Below are positions 32,936 through 42,810 of a DNA stretch of 64,000 nt, in pieces; position 1 is the stretch's first letter, and each line of letters starts with the position of its first letter. Origin of the DNA: Tricholomella constricta (Eukaryota; Basidiomycota; Agaricomycetes; Agaricales; Lyophyllaceae); the NCBI GenBank assembly GCA_013368375.1, contig JAACJP010000011.1, forward strand, positions 124,001-188,000, given 5' to 3'. The translations under genes and the position numbers were made by a program. The notes under the pieces were generated by a model. The model was not told the origin of the DNA. It did not search any database and was given only the letters and a program-made list of their open reading frames with translations.

Positions 32936-34064
32936 CAAGCAATGGGACCATGCCATCGAACTGGAGCCGGGCGCGTCGCCGACGGGCACGAAGGTCTACC
33001 CACGCTCACCGGCAGAACAGGTCGAACTCGACGCATTCCTCAAGGAGAACCTCGAGACAGGTCGCATCCGACCGTCCAAGTCGCCCATGGCGTCGCCGGT
33101 CTTCTTCATCAAGAAGAAGGACGGGTCTCTCCGACTGGTTCAGGACTATCGGACGCTCAATGCGCTCACAGTGAAGAACCGATACCCGCTGCCCCTCATT
33201 AGCGAACTGGTGAATAACCTTCGCGGCACGCGGTACTTCACCAAGTTGGACGTCCGATGGGGGTACAACAACGTCCGGATCAAGGAAGGCGACGAGTGGA
33301 AGGCAGCGTTTCGGACGAATCGCGGCCTCTTCGAGCCGCTCGTCATGTTCTTCGGCCTCACGAACAGCCCCGCCACATTTCAGACCATGATGAATGATAT
33401 CTTCCGCGATCTGATCGCCGAAGGTGTTGTTTGCGTGTACCTCGATGACATCTTGATTTATACAAAGACGCTAGAGGAACACCGTCGGGTCACGCGACTG
33501 GTACTGGACCGACTCCGCGAACATCAGCTGTTCTTAAAGCCCGAGAAATGCGAATTCGAGCAGACTAAGATCGAGTATCTCGGGCTGATCATTTCGCAAG
33601 GGCAAGCAGAAATGGATCCGGTTAAAGTCGCTGGAGTGTTGGAATGGCCGGCGCCGAAGAACAAGAAGGAGGTGCAAGCGTTCCTAGGCTTCACCAATTT
33701 CTACCGACGGTTCATCCAGGACTTCTCGCACCACGCCTGATCCCTGTTCGATCTGACAGGCAAGGATGTCGCCTGGCGGTGGGGAGAGTCGGAGCAGTCG
33801 GCCTTTGCCCTTCTGAAGTCTGCGATCACATCGGGGCCAGTCCTCATGTTCCCCGACGACGATCGACCGTACCGCATCGAAGCCGACTCGTCCGACTTCG
33901 CAACGGGCGCGGTCCTGTCGCAAGAGTCGCCGTCCGATGGCAAGTGGCACCCGGTCGCGTTCTACTCGAAGAGCTTGAACGCTGTCGAGCGGAACTACGA
34001 GATCCATGACAAAGAGATGCTGGCGATCATCCGGTCTCTGGAGGAATGGCGACACTTCTCTGGG
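32936..34064 (+). pseudogene. Ty3-a pol fragment: RT and start of RNase H
   Basis: Plus-strand RT with intact FFIKKKDG, the YLDDILIY catalytic motif (about 33438-33461) and the thumb (FLGFTNFYRRFI). A TGA at 33738-33740 after FSHHA fits CGA to TGA. The frame then continues into RNase H (EADSSDFATGAVL) to a breakpoint at about 34064, where the 3' side of Ty3-c begins. It overlaps the end of the 6786-9161 fragment and shows the sequence into which element A inserted. Confidence 0.88.
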
Positions 34065-34198
34065 TCGCGCGCGGTCACGTGAGGGGCACGTGTCGGTCTC
34101 GATTGTAGGTCCTTGTGGGTGTTTTTGAGGATCTCGGAGATCGAAAGAGAAAAAACTTAGGTTGTTTGTTCCTCCTCCATCTTCTCTTCGTCCTGCTC

Positions 34199-36178
34199 AT
34201 GTCGTCCTTCAATCCCGATATCGCGGCCCCTGCCTCCGTTGACCCTGGCACAATTTTGCGCGATTCCGAGTTGGCGCATCTGTCCGTCGAAGATCGGGCG
34301 CGTGTGGCGTTCCTTGGCGTACCCCGACCCGTTTCCCCGACGTCCTCTCTTCCTGGGATCGTCACACTTGTCGATGGGAGTGTCGGGGCGGTCCCCGAAT
34401 CTTCTCCCGCACCTCCCTCAATTCCCGATCATCGTCTGGTCGTCTGTCTGCCGGTTCGATCTCGACAGATACGGCGTCCTCGTTCCTCCACTCCAGAGGT
34501 TGAGTTCGAACTGGCCAGCGATCCTGTGTCACGTCCGGCGGCGACCTCGTTGTCCTGGGGGTCCCTTTTGATGGATGAGCTGTTGGCGGAGATCTTGCGT
34601 ACCGCTGTGCGGGTTCCCCCTTCCTTGGTGTGGTGTGAGACGCATGCACCGGTAAGTGTTGCCCTTTTTCTGCGATCGATTGTTGATTCCATTTTGAGGT
34701 CTTCGTTAGTGTGATCGTTGTCGGGAGCATCGGCTGTCCTGTCGATTTCAGGAGGTCCGTCTTCGCGGGACCCTGCCCTGTGTCGACTGCCGTGCGGCGC
34801 ACTCCCTGTGTTCGCTTTCGTTGGAGCATGGCCTAGAAGTGGCCGCTAGGCAGTTGGGGATTCCCTTGGCGTGGTTGCGCTCTCGTGCGGAAGGTTTTGC
34901 TTTCTCTCGCACTGGCGTTGTGATGTCCTTTACCAGCATCCGTCGCGCCTTGCGTTTACCGCTCCCCCCTCCTCTTCCCGTTGTTTCCACATCCCCTGAA
35001 GGGTCCAGTGCTGTTCCTCCTCCTCGTGCTCCCCCGCCTCGCGCCTTTTTTCGCGGTACGCGAGGCCAGGGTCGAAAGTCTGTGCCTGTTGGCCGTAGGG
35101 GTGCGCGCTTGTCCGTTCAGGAGGTGCGCTCTTCGCCTATCCCTGGCCCTTCTCCCTCCTCCTCCCGCGATAGTTCGGTTTCGCTTGTCCCCGTTCGTCG
35201 TTCTGGGCCCATTGTGCGCACCGAGTCTCCGGATTCCCCCATCGCTGGCCCTTCGGAGCCTCTCTTTTTAAAAGGGTCATCCTCCTCAGGCTCTTCTTCA
35301 CCCGTTTTGCCCTCTTCCCCCCCCGCCATGTTGATTTCGACCCCCCCTGCTGCTCCGGTTCCCTCCCCTCCCTCGTCTGAGGAGTACCTCCGTCTTCAAC
35401 GTCTCTATGACCAGGAGGTCGCGCGCGCGCAGGCCCTCTCTGTTCAAGTCAAGCTTCTCCGGGTCGAGGGTCAGCGTGCCAAGTCCCATCTTCGTGGCGT
35501 ATTGGCCGACTTCACCGATGAACGTGAGCGTTTCCTTCATCTGCAGGCGCAGACTTCGGAGGTCGTAGACGTCGATCGTGACGCGGAGGTTGAGGATCTT
35601 CGGATGGAGGTGTCGGTTCTTCAGGATGAGGTTGCTGGTTTGCAGGGGCACGTTGTCCACCTTCAGGAGGTTAGGGATCATTGGCGTGGTCACGCCTTGG
35701 ACCTCCGCACTCGCGTTGACGGTGAGTTTCGATTCTCTTCATTTTCTCCTTCTTGTTTCTAAGACTTCTCGTAGCCCTCGACCTTGCGCGTACCGCCTTC
35801 GCGTCCGATATGTATATCGCGGATGGTGCTTTGCATCGCGCCCTCGTCGAGTTGGAGGCGTCGCCAGTCCGAAGTATCATCGATGGCGCCCACAAGATTC
35901 TTGAGCGGCACTCGCTCCTGGAGCTGTTCCGCCCCCCCGTCGATCCCGAGTCGCCGTTCCCCGCGTTCGAGAATTTCCTTGCTCTTCACCGCCCTTCTCT
36001 TACCCGCGAAGGTGCCTTGGCGGAGTTCATGTCTCGGTCTCAGTTGATCGCCGACGACGAGCAGGACATTGCGTCGATGCGTCCCCTGGAGATAGGGTTG
36101 GTTGGGGAGGTGGGGGGTGATCGTGAGGGCGGTTCTTCTTCCAGTGCGGGTCCCTCTAAGCGTTGTCGCATCGAGTAG
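34199..36178 (+). CDS. Ty3-c antisense gene: Cys-motif and coiled-coil protein
   Basis: Lies 3' of pol on the opposite strand, with exons 34199-34650, 34752-35721 and 35775-36178. Both introns are conserved in copy 2 (59023-61026). Domains: Pro/Ser-rich N-terminus, a cysteine motif C-x2-C-x6-C (CVDCRAAHSLC) preceded by another Cys 14 residues upstream, formed across the first splice junction, then a Ser/Pro-rich segment, a strong coiled coil (EEYLRLQRLYDQEVARAQAL to the end of exon 2) and an acidic, Ser-rich tail ending in a basic patch. The motif equals half of a Zn2Cys6 cluster; no second half was found. Function unknown. Splice positions of exon 1/2 are good to a few bases. Confidence 0.8.
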
Positions 36179-36415
36179 TCGGTCCCTTCTGCAGCGTCTT
36201 GGCCTGCGTTTTTTTTTTTTTTTTGCTGAATATTTACAGTCCGGAGTTCGTTTGTTTGTTTTTTTTTTTTTTTTTTTTTCTTTTTTCTTGATATTTTTTC
36301 TTTGTGTGATATTGTTGCGCTGGTGGTTGAATACGTATAGTAGAGTTCGGTCTTGGGAAAATTTGCATAATTTTCGTGATGTGTTGGTGTGCGTGAGTGT
36401 TCGTCGAGTGTCTTT
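36179..36415. other. Spacer between convergent antisense gene and pol of Ty3-c copy 1
   Basis: Holds two long T runs on the plus strand (about 36210-36224 and 36259-36280). No gene seen; probably 3' ends of both transcription units. Confidence 0.5.
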
Positions 36416-39364
36416 TTAAATTGTGGGGTCCCGTGGTTTTCTTGGGAATAGTCGGTGGAATTCAAGGGCCATGTCCTTTGCTCCTTCTATATTCTCCGCT
36501 GGTTCCCAGGTATCGTCTTCGGGGCCGTACCCTTCCCATCGTACCAAGTAGAGGACGTGTTTCCCTCGTGTTCGGGAATCCAGGATCTGTCCCACTTCGT
36601 AGTGTTCTTCGCCCTCGACTTCGATCGTCTGCGGAGGTGGTTTTGATCGTCCGGGGAAATTCTCGTGCTCGTGCTTCTCGAGCAACTTGACGTGGAAGAC
36701 ATTGTGAATCCCTTTCAGTGTCGGAGGTAGTTCCAGTCGATACGCGTGGCTGGAGATCTTCTGCAGGATTTTGAAGGGGCCCAGTCTCCGGTGGTCCAGC
36801 TTTTTGGAGGGGCGTTTCGTTTTGATGTTCCGGCAGTCGAGCCATACTTCCGTTCCTACGGCCCAGTCTGGTGTAGGGTCCCGTTTCTTATCTGCAAATC
36901 GTTTGTAAGCTTCATTTGCGATCTCTATTTCTTTGCGGAGGTAGTCCTGGAGGGTCCGGAGATCTACGGCTACCTCCTGGGCTTCTTTCGCCGGTATATC
37001 TTTTATAGAGATTGTCAAGCGGGGGTGATAGCCCTTGTTCGCGAAGAAAGGGGAAACTCCCGTGGTCGAATGGGTCGTATTGTTGTACGTGAATTCCGCC
37101 AGAGGGAGCTGAATTCGCCAGTTGGTCTGGAGATAGTTCACGTACATCCGGAGGTATTGTTCCAGTGCCTGATTTACTCGTTCCGTCTGGCCGTCGGTCT
37201 CCGGGTGATACGCGGTCGAGAGGTTTGATTTGATGTCCAGGGCTTTACATAGCGAGCTCCAGAAACAGGAGACGAAGAGGGTGCCTCTGTCCGATATGAT
37301 GTCGTCGGGCAGTCCGTGCTTGGAGAAGACATGTTCCAAGAATAATTGAGCGAGTTCCTTTGCTGTGTCCGTTGTGTGACAGGGTATGAAGATGCCCTGC
37401 TTGGTGAGGCGGCATACTACGACCAGTACGGCGTCGTACCCATCCGATTCCGGTAATTCTACAATGTGGTCCATGGATATGGAGGCCCACGCCCTTCGCC
37501 CAATCTGGAGTGGTTTCAATAGTCCGTATGGGCTATGGCGTGGGACCTTCGCTCTTTTACAGGTATAACAGCTTCGGACGTATCGAGTGACCTCCTTCCT
37601 TAATCCGGGCCAGAAATAAGTCCTCATGATGAGTTGTGTGGTCTTTCTGATCCCTGGATGTCCGCGCAGTTTGTGGTCGTGATGTTGCTGTAGGATGTCG
37701 AGGCGTAATCTGGAATGGTCCGGTACGTAGATTCTTCCGTCGCGAAGGAGTAGTTTGCCATCATCAGATAGGGAGAACGCGGAGGTCTCATCTCCGGGTT
37801 TGGGTGCGTGTCTCTCGAAGAATTCATCTCGGGGTGTGTTCCGGATGTTGTTTAGTAGGAGCTCCTCGTTCAGTATTAGGGCCGCGTTCAATCGTTTGGG
37901 AGGTATGATGATGCGGTTGTTGAACGAATTATGATCCTGTTCGAACCCTTTCTTGGGATACACGTCTGGCCGTCGCGTGAGGGCATCTGGTTTCGCTCCT
38001 AATCTTCCGGGTCTGTAGTTTATTTGGAAGTCGAAGTTCGCCAGGCATTCCGACCATCGTGCTTGTCTGCGACTGAGTTGCTTGGTCGTAGAGAAATACT
38101 GTAGGTTGTTGTGGTCGGAGTACACTTGAATGCGGTGGGGAGATCCCTCTAGGTAGGCCCTCCATTGCTTAAACGCTTCCACGATTGCTAGGAGCTCCTT
38201 ATCATAGATGTCGTAGTTGAGCTCCGCGTCTATTATAGTTCTCGCGTAGAAGGCGACAGGACGTAAGTCTTGTGATGTCTCGTCAAATTGGGAGATGATC
38301 CCCGCTATGGCGAAGTCGGAAGCGTCGCACTCTAATATCACCGGTAGTTGAGGATCGAAGTGTCGTAGGATGGGTGCGGAGGAGAATGCTTTCTTCAATA
38401 GTTCGAAGACTCCTTCGCATTCGGAATCCCATTTCCAGATTGTGTCCTTTTGCGTGAGTTTGTTTAACCTCTTCGTTATGCCCGAGTAATTGTCGATAAA
38501 CCGCTGATAGAAGTTTGCAAAGCCTAGGAAAGATTGGAGTTCCTTGACCTTCGTCGGTCTAGGCCACTTCCGGATCACGTCGACTTTTCCTGGATCCATC
38601 TTTACTCCGCCAGGGGATACGGACATTTCCCGCCAGTCGATGTCCGGATTTGCTTCCTGTAACCAAGGTAATCCGAGCACTAGTGGCGTGGCCGGGTGTA
38701 ACTGTGTTATGAGGAGGTCGACCTTATACTCTAGTCCGTTCTCAAGTTTGATTGTTTCGGGACTATGGTGTGAAATGGCTCCACCTCCGCTGGGGTTTCC
38801 GTCGAACAGTTGTAGGGTCATGGGGCTGGCGAGAGGTTCCGGTTTCGTACACGAGGATTGTGCTATGAAATTTCCCGCCGCTCCACTATCGATAAGTGCC
38901 CGTAGTCGCGTTGAGGATCCTTCTAACTGTACTTCGATCGTGAAGGAGCGAGCTGACCGCGAGGGTAAGCGTTGATCTCCTGTGCCTGTTGTCGTTGGGA
39001 CGACTTCCTTTTTCCTTCGGAGGTCCGGTAGTGATCCTTCAATTTTGCCGTTTGACCCCCTTCGTAGCTTGATGCAGAGGTCTTTCCAGTTTATTCGGGG
39101 GTTGACCTCCTTCAACCATGATAGTCCCAACACTATCGCAGCTGTCTCGTGGAGTTTCGTAAGGAGGAACCTTATCCTCTGCGTGGTGCCGTCACTGAAT
39201 TTGACGTCGTTGGTGGTATAGTGTGTGATTTTGCCCGATGCGGAGAGTTCTCCATCAAATAGGCAAAGGTTTATTGGGGGTTTGAGCTCCTCAAGGTGGA
39301 GCCCGCGTGATGTCGCCATGTCGGAGTCCATGAAGTTGTCGGTAGCTCCGCTGTCGATAAGCAT
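36416..39364 (-). CDS. Ty3-c pol copy 1 with RT core deleted in frame
   Basis: 982 codons open from the first Met. Order: two retropepsin-like modules in tandem (MLIDSGATDNF and ALIDSGAAGNF), the end of RT ([13 protein letters not shown] onward), RNase H ([14 protein letters not shown]), integrase with HHCC finger (CYTCKRAKV) and DDE core ([21 protein letters not shown]), and a C-terminal chromodomain ([19 protein letters not shown]). The RT fingers and palm, including YLDD, are missing: the second protease module (PDIDWREM) runs straight into SVSPGG. Copy 2 retains at least 190 residues here. The frame is open yet the protein cannot reverse transcribe. The pol frame overlaps the gag end in the -1 frame. 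Confidence 0.88.
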   Translation of the reverse strand: MLIDSGATDNFMDSDMATSRGLHLEELKPPINLCLFDGELSASGKITHYTTNDVKFSDGTTQRIRFLLTKLHETAAIVLGLSWLKEVNPRINWKDLCIKLRRGSNGKIEGSLPDLRRKKEVVPTTTGTGDQRLPSRSARSFTIEVQLEGSSTRLRALIDSGAAGNFIAQSSCTKPEPLASPMTLQLFDGNPSGGGAISHHSPETIKLENGLEYKVDLLITQLHPATPLVLGLPWLQEANPDIDWREMSVSPGGVKMDPGKVDVIRKWPRPTKVKELQSFLGFANFYQRFIDNYSGITKRLNKLTQKDTIWKWDSECEGVFELLKKAFSSAPILRHFDPQLPVILECDASDFAIAGIISQFDETSQDLRPVAFYARTIIDAELNYDIYDKELLAIVEAFKQWRAYLEGSPHRIQVYSDHNNLQYFSTTKQLSRRQARWSECLANFDFQINYRPGRLGAKPDALTRRPDVYPKKGFEQDHNSFNNRIIIPPKRLNAALILNEELLLNNIRNTPRDEFFERHAPKPGDETSAFSLSDDGKLLLRDGRIYVPDHSRLRLDILQQHHDHKLRGHPGIRKTTQLIMRTYFWPGLRKEVTRYVRSCYTCKRAKVPRHSPYGLLKPLQIGRRAWASISMDHIVELPESDGYDAVLVVVCRLTKQGIFIPCHTTDTAKELAQLFLEHVFSKHGLPDDIISDRGTLFVSCFWSSLCKALDIKSNLSTAYHPETDGQTERVNQALEQYLRMYVNYLQTNWRIQLPLAEFTYNNTTHSTTGVSPFFANKGYHPRLTISIKDIPAKEAQEVAVDLRTLQDYLRKEIEIANEAYKRFADKKRDPTPDWAVGTEVWLDCRNIKTKRPSKKLDHRRLGPFKILQKISSHAYRLELPPTLKGIHNVFHVKLLEKHEHENFPGRSKPPPQTIEVEGEEHYEVGQILDSRTRGKHVLYLVRWEGYGPEDDTWEPAENIEGAKDMALEFHRLFPRKPRDPTI

Positions 39365-39516
39365 ATTTTCGGGTTTTTCTCCTCCTCCGTTTGGCGTGAG
39401 GTGTATTAAGAATGCCAGGGACGAGTGGGAGGAGAGTGTTACAGTGCGGGTGTCCGCTGTCGATAATGCCGTTGCGCGTAGTTTAGTGTCAAGGCCCGGT
39501 TTCAGCTCTTCGCGAT

Positions 39517-42435
39517 TCAGAGCCCGGGTAAGTCCTGAATCGCCCCCGCGTTTCCCTCTTCTGTCTTGTGATGGAATTCGAAGATGTCGTCGCCGATGAG
39601 GTAGGTGGCTCTGCCCATGGCGTTTGCTGTTGGGCAGTCGCGCATCCAGTGTTCCAGGTCACCGCATAGGATGCAGGCCTTGTCTCGAATTCGTTGTTGC
39701 TTTACGTCTTCATCGATCTTCACCCAGGGGCGCGTTGACTTCTTGAATCCGAAGTTGTTGGCTTGTAGTGCCTCTTCGTCATCCCATGCGATTTCTTGGT
39801 CTTGCGCCTTACCTTCCTTCCCTGAGTCCGGGTCCTGATCGTGACTTTCGGCGTTCAAGCGTGCGTTCCTGTTCCCCTGAGCCGTTTGCGGCATCGTGCG
39901 GCTTGCGGGTCCGGCCGAAGGTCCCATCGGAGGTCGTGCGGAGGTGTTGGAGGTGTTCGCATTATTCGCCCAGAGGGGTTTGTAGGACTCTGGATTTTCT
40001 ATGCGATGTTCCCAGTACCTCCGGTCGATTTGGGTGACCAGATCTCGGTAACCTTCGTAGGTTTCAGGGCTTGGTGCGATGGCCAGGACGTTAAGGATTC
40101 GTTGGGGGAGCGCTTTCCGGAGTGTGAACTGTAGTGCTACCCAGTTCCAGCCTGTTTCGTACGCTTCTTGTTCGAACTTGATGATGAATGCTGTGAACTT
40201 TTCCCATTCCTTCATTTTCAGTCGCGAAATGTTGTTCTCGGCTTCCACTCTCGAGTTCGGTATTCCGAAGCGTGATCCTAATTCGTGTACGAATCCTTCC
40301 CAATTCGTGAACATTGGGTGTTGGGGGTTGTACGTGAGTTGCAGCCGAAAGTAGTCCATAGCTCCGTCCTTTAAGTAGGAGCTCGCGAATGACACCTTCA
40401 GGTGATCCTGTTCGTAGGTGATCGCCTTGGCTTGAAACGTTACTAGGCATTCCGTGACGAAGGTTTTCCATCTCCTCGGTTCTTTTCCAGTGAAGGGGTC
40501 CGGTTTCCTGATGTCGATTTTCGATTCCAGGTTTAGGAGGTGTCGGTACTGTTCCGGGGTCAGGTTTTGGTTTGGGCCTAAGAGCTGTTGCGGTGGAGGT
40601 GGGGGTCGTTGAGGGTTTGTGAATTGGCCTCCTCCCGAATTTCCGGGTGGGCCTCCTCCTCCTCCTCCTCCGTGGCCTCCTCCTCCTCCGTGGCCTCCTC
40701 CTCCTCCGTGGCCTCCTCCTCCTCCGTGGCCTCCTCCTCCCCCTCCGGGACCTCCGTGGCCTCCCGGGCCTCCTGGTCCTTGTGGTGGTCCGTATCCTCC
40801 GTGACCTCCCCCTCCTCCAGGACCTCCTGTTCCTCCGGGGCCGTTTCCCCAATAACCTCCTCCTCCCCCTCCTGGTCCTCCGGGGCCGTTTCCCCATTGA
40901 GTTCCTCTCGGGGTAGGTGGTCCCGAAGATCCCGGAGGTGGTTGGGGCTGTGGAGGTGGTCCGTTGTACTGGGGGTTCGGTCGTCCGCCGGGTATGGGTG
41001 GGGCTGGTCCGGGGTTGTATCCAGTTCTGTATTGTTCGAACTGGGGGAATTGTTGTTGGGTCCCTTGCCTTCCGTCGAGGATGTTTACGTTTTGACCGGG
41101 GCCGGGGTCCGCTCCGATTCCACGTCGTTCTCTTGGGGAGATTGGGCGTTGGCCTTGCGGTGACCTCCTGTTCTGACTTGCCAGATGAGGTGGTGTTTGG
41201 CGCCAGTCTTCTCGTGCCCTAGGGGGTGCTCCCTCTCTTCTTTCCGAGTTTTCTTCGCGTAGTTCGTAGCTGTGGGCGTACGACAGTGGCGTTGGGATTC
41301 CCCATTCCGACGGAGGTAGGGGAATGTTCTCAGGTTCCCTCGGAGGTACTCCTTCTTGGTTTGCGAAGGTCCTCTGTGGGCCCTGAAAACCCGAATTTGG
41401 CCTGGAAAACGGTCCTTCGACAGGGGGGTTCTCTTCGGGGATTCTTTGTAAGTTGTGGGCTCCCCAGAACCCGAACGTCGGAGCTCTTCGAGCGTCTGCC
41501 CCTGGTGTGACGGTGGGTTCGAACCCTTCTTGGCTGGGGGGAGCGTTCCCTTGGTTCATCCTCCTGAGTAGAGCCGAAGCTGTCTGCGTATTGACCGTGC
41601 TTGTCGCTTGTGGAGGTTCTTCGAATCTAGTTTCGATTCTGGAGGGAACGGGCTCCTGAATTGGCATGTGGAAGGAACGTCCCGCGCTTTGGGGGTCGGA
41701 GAATCTTCTTCCCTCGTTGGATGTCTGGATTTCTCCAGCCAGAGCGCGTAACCTTCTTTCGTTTCCCCCCATTTGTAGCAACACCGTCAGTTGTGGGGGT
41801 AATCGATGGGCTTCGTGCAGTTGCATGGTCGACAACACGAGGTTGGCCCATTGTTCCGGTGTTCGGGGTTGATGATCCATCCCCATGGTTTTGACTAGGA
41901 GCTCGTGCGCTTGTCGTGAAAACTCTTCTCGCGTCATGCGGAGCTCGTAGAGTATCCTTTCGTGGTCTGAACCGTGTAGAAAGGGGTTTTGTTGACGAGC
42001 GAACTGTCCCTGTCCCTCCTCTCGAGCCCTATCCCTCCTCTGGAACATCTCCGGGTGCCTCAACCTTTCGTAGTACGACCCGGGAGTCTGGTTACTTGAA
42101 GGCGGAGGTCCGGAGGTCGTTGCGGATGGTGGTAAGGGAGGATAGTTGGGGGTGGCGAGTTGGTAAGAGGGGTTGAAAACGTTTGAGGGGGTCCGGGGTA
42201 GGGGTCGTCGTGGGTCCTGACTGACTGAGGAAAAATCCCCCTCATGTTGGCCAGGTTGGAAGATCTGGTGTTCCAACCTGGACCTGTTGGATCCGAAAGT
42301 CCCTTGCATCGGAGGTCCTGTTGAGGCAGGGGAGGTTTCGAAGGGTGGTGGTGAAGGTCTCCTTTGAGTGAAGGAGGGACCTTCGAAGTTTTGATAGCGG
42401 ATGGTTGTGTTAGGCTCCACTATCGTCGAGGACAT
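39517..42435 (-). CDS. Ty3-c gag copy 1
   Basis: 972 aa from the ATG 30 bp inside the 5' LTR. The first 560 residues are disordered and rich in Pro, Arg, Gln and Glu, with Gly-rich repeats (His plus five Gly, about 40645-40760). The capsid-like region follows, then a CCHC-type knuckle (CILCGDLEHWMRDC) near the C-terminus. The frame ends at 39517 and pol is open in the -1 frame across this stop, which suggests retroviral-type -1 frameshifting; no slippery heptamer was pinned down. Confidence 0.88.
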   Translation of the reverse strand: MSSTIVEPNTTIRYQNFEGPSFTQRRPSPPPFETSPASTGPPMQGTFGSNRSRLEHQIFQPGQHEGDFSSVSQDPRRPLPRTPSNVFNPSYQLATPNYPPLPPSATTSGPPPSSNQTPGSYYERLRHPEMFQRRDRAREEGQGQFARQQNPFLHGSDHERILYELRMTREEFSRQAHELLVKTMGMDHQPRTPEQWANLVLSTMQLHEAHRLPPQLTVLLQMGGNERRLRALAGEIQTSNEGRRFSDPQSAGRSFHMPIQEPVPSRIETRFEEPPQATSTVNTQTASALLRRMNQGNAPPSQEGFEPTVTPGADARRAPTFGFWGAHNLQRIPEENPPVEGPFSRPNSGFQGPQRTFANQEGVPPREPENIPLPPSEWGIPTPLSYAHSYELREENSERREGAPPRAREDWRQTPPHLASQNRRSPQGQRPISPRERRGIGADPGPGQNVNILDGRQGTQQQFPQFEQYRTGYNPGPAPPIPGGRPNPQYNGPPPQPQPPPGSSGPPTPRGTQWGNGPGGPGGGGGGYWGNGPGGTGGPGGGGGHGGYGPPQGPGGPGGHGGPGGGGGGHGGGGGHGGGGGHGGGGGHGGGGGGGPPGNSGGGQFTNPQRPPPPPQQLLGPNQNLTPEQYRHLLNLESKIDIRKPDPFTGKEPRRWKTFVTECLVTFQAKAITYEQDHLKVSFASSYLKDGAMDYFRLQLTYNPQHPMFTNWEGFVHELGSRFGIPNSRVEAENNISRLKMKEWEKFTAFIIKFEQEAYETGWNWVALQFTLRKALPQRILNVLAIAPSPETYEGYRDLVTQIDRRYWEHRIENPESYKPLWANNANTSNTSARPPMGPSAGPASRTMPQTAQGNRNARLNAESHDQDPDSGKEGKAQDQEIAWDDEEALQANNFGFKKSTRPWVKIDEDVKQQRIRDKACILCGDLEHWMRDCPTANAMGRATYLIGDDIFEFHHKTEEGNAGAIQDLPGL

Positions 42436-42464
42436 GTCCGGTGGGTGGGAGGACCTCGATATTA

Positions 42465-42810
42465 TGTTAGGACCTGATGTAGCACGCTGGTTACGGAGTT
42501 ATTCCGGGACCACCGAGGCGGACAGGCCTGACGTTGTCGAGGAAGACGAGCTCCGAAGGGTCGTTCGGAGGTCGTGAGCGTCGACAAGGATGTTCGCAAG
42601 AGCTTGTTCGAACGAATGAAGCTTAAGCGATACGAGAGTGAAGCAGAATAGATTCGAGAAAGTGAGAGAGAACAAGAACGAGAACAGAGACTAGTCGTAA
42701 CAATTGGTAATATCGAGGTAAAGAGTCTGAAAAGAAGTGGTGCCATCATATATACGGTGGACGTGCATGGGAAAGCGTAAGTGATTGCGAGTTTAGGGGC
42801 GGTCGTGACA
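42465..42810 (-). repeat. 5' LTR of Ty3-c copy 1 (346 bp)
   Basis: On the plus strand it begins TGTTAGGACC and ends GGTCGTGACA. It matches the LTR of copy 2 (57991-58800) after removal of an insertion there. To its right copia coding sequence resumes directly, so the right-hand insertion site is at 42810/42811. Confidence 0.93.

Larger units (their letters stand above)
34065..42810 (-). mobile_element. Ty3-c chromovirus copy 1 (3' LTR lost)
   Basis: Minus-strand element: 5' LTR at 42465-42810, gag, pol, then an antisense gene. It is truncated at about 34064, where comparison with copy 2 shows that the 3' LTR and about 78 bp next to it are missing. Its 5' LTR sits inside the copia RNase H region, so it inserted there. 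Pol has an internal RT deletion. Confidence 0.88.

Noticed and set aside
33644..34009. Alternative-frame proteins over the Ty3-a RT fragment
   Set aside because: The RT/RNase H frame is clearly the coding one; the others are high-GC shadows.
36205..36282. Poly(A) tail of a non-LTR element (T runs near 36210 and 36260)
   Set aside because: No LINE or SINE sequence adjoins them; they lie between convergent genes of Ty3-c, and copy 2 has much shorter runs at this place.
40619..40916. Pro- or Leu-rich plus-strand frames opposite the gag Gly-rich repeat
   Set aside because: Shadow of the (GGN)n repeat that encodes the Gly/His region of Ty3-c gag on the minus strand.
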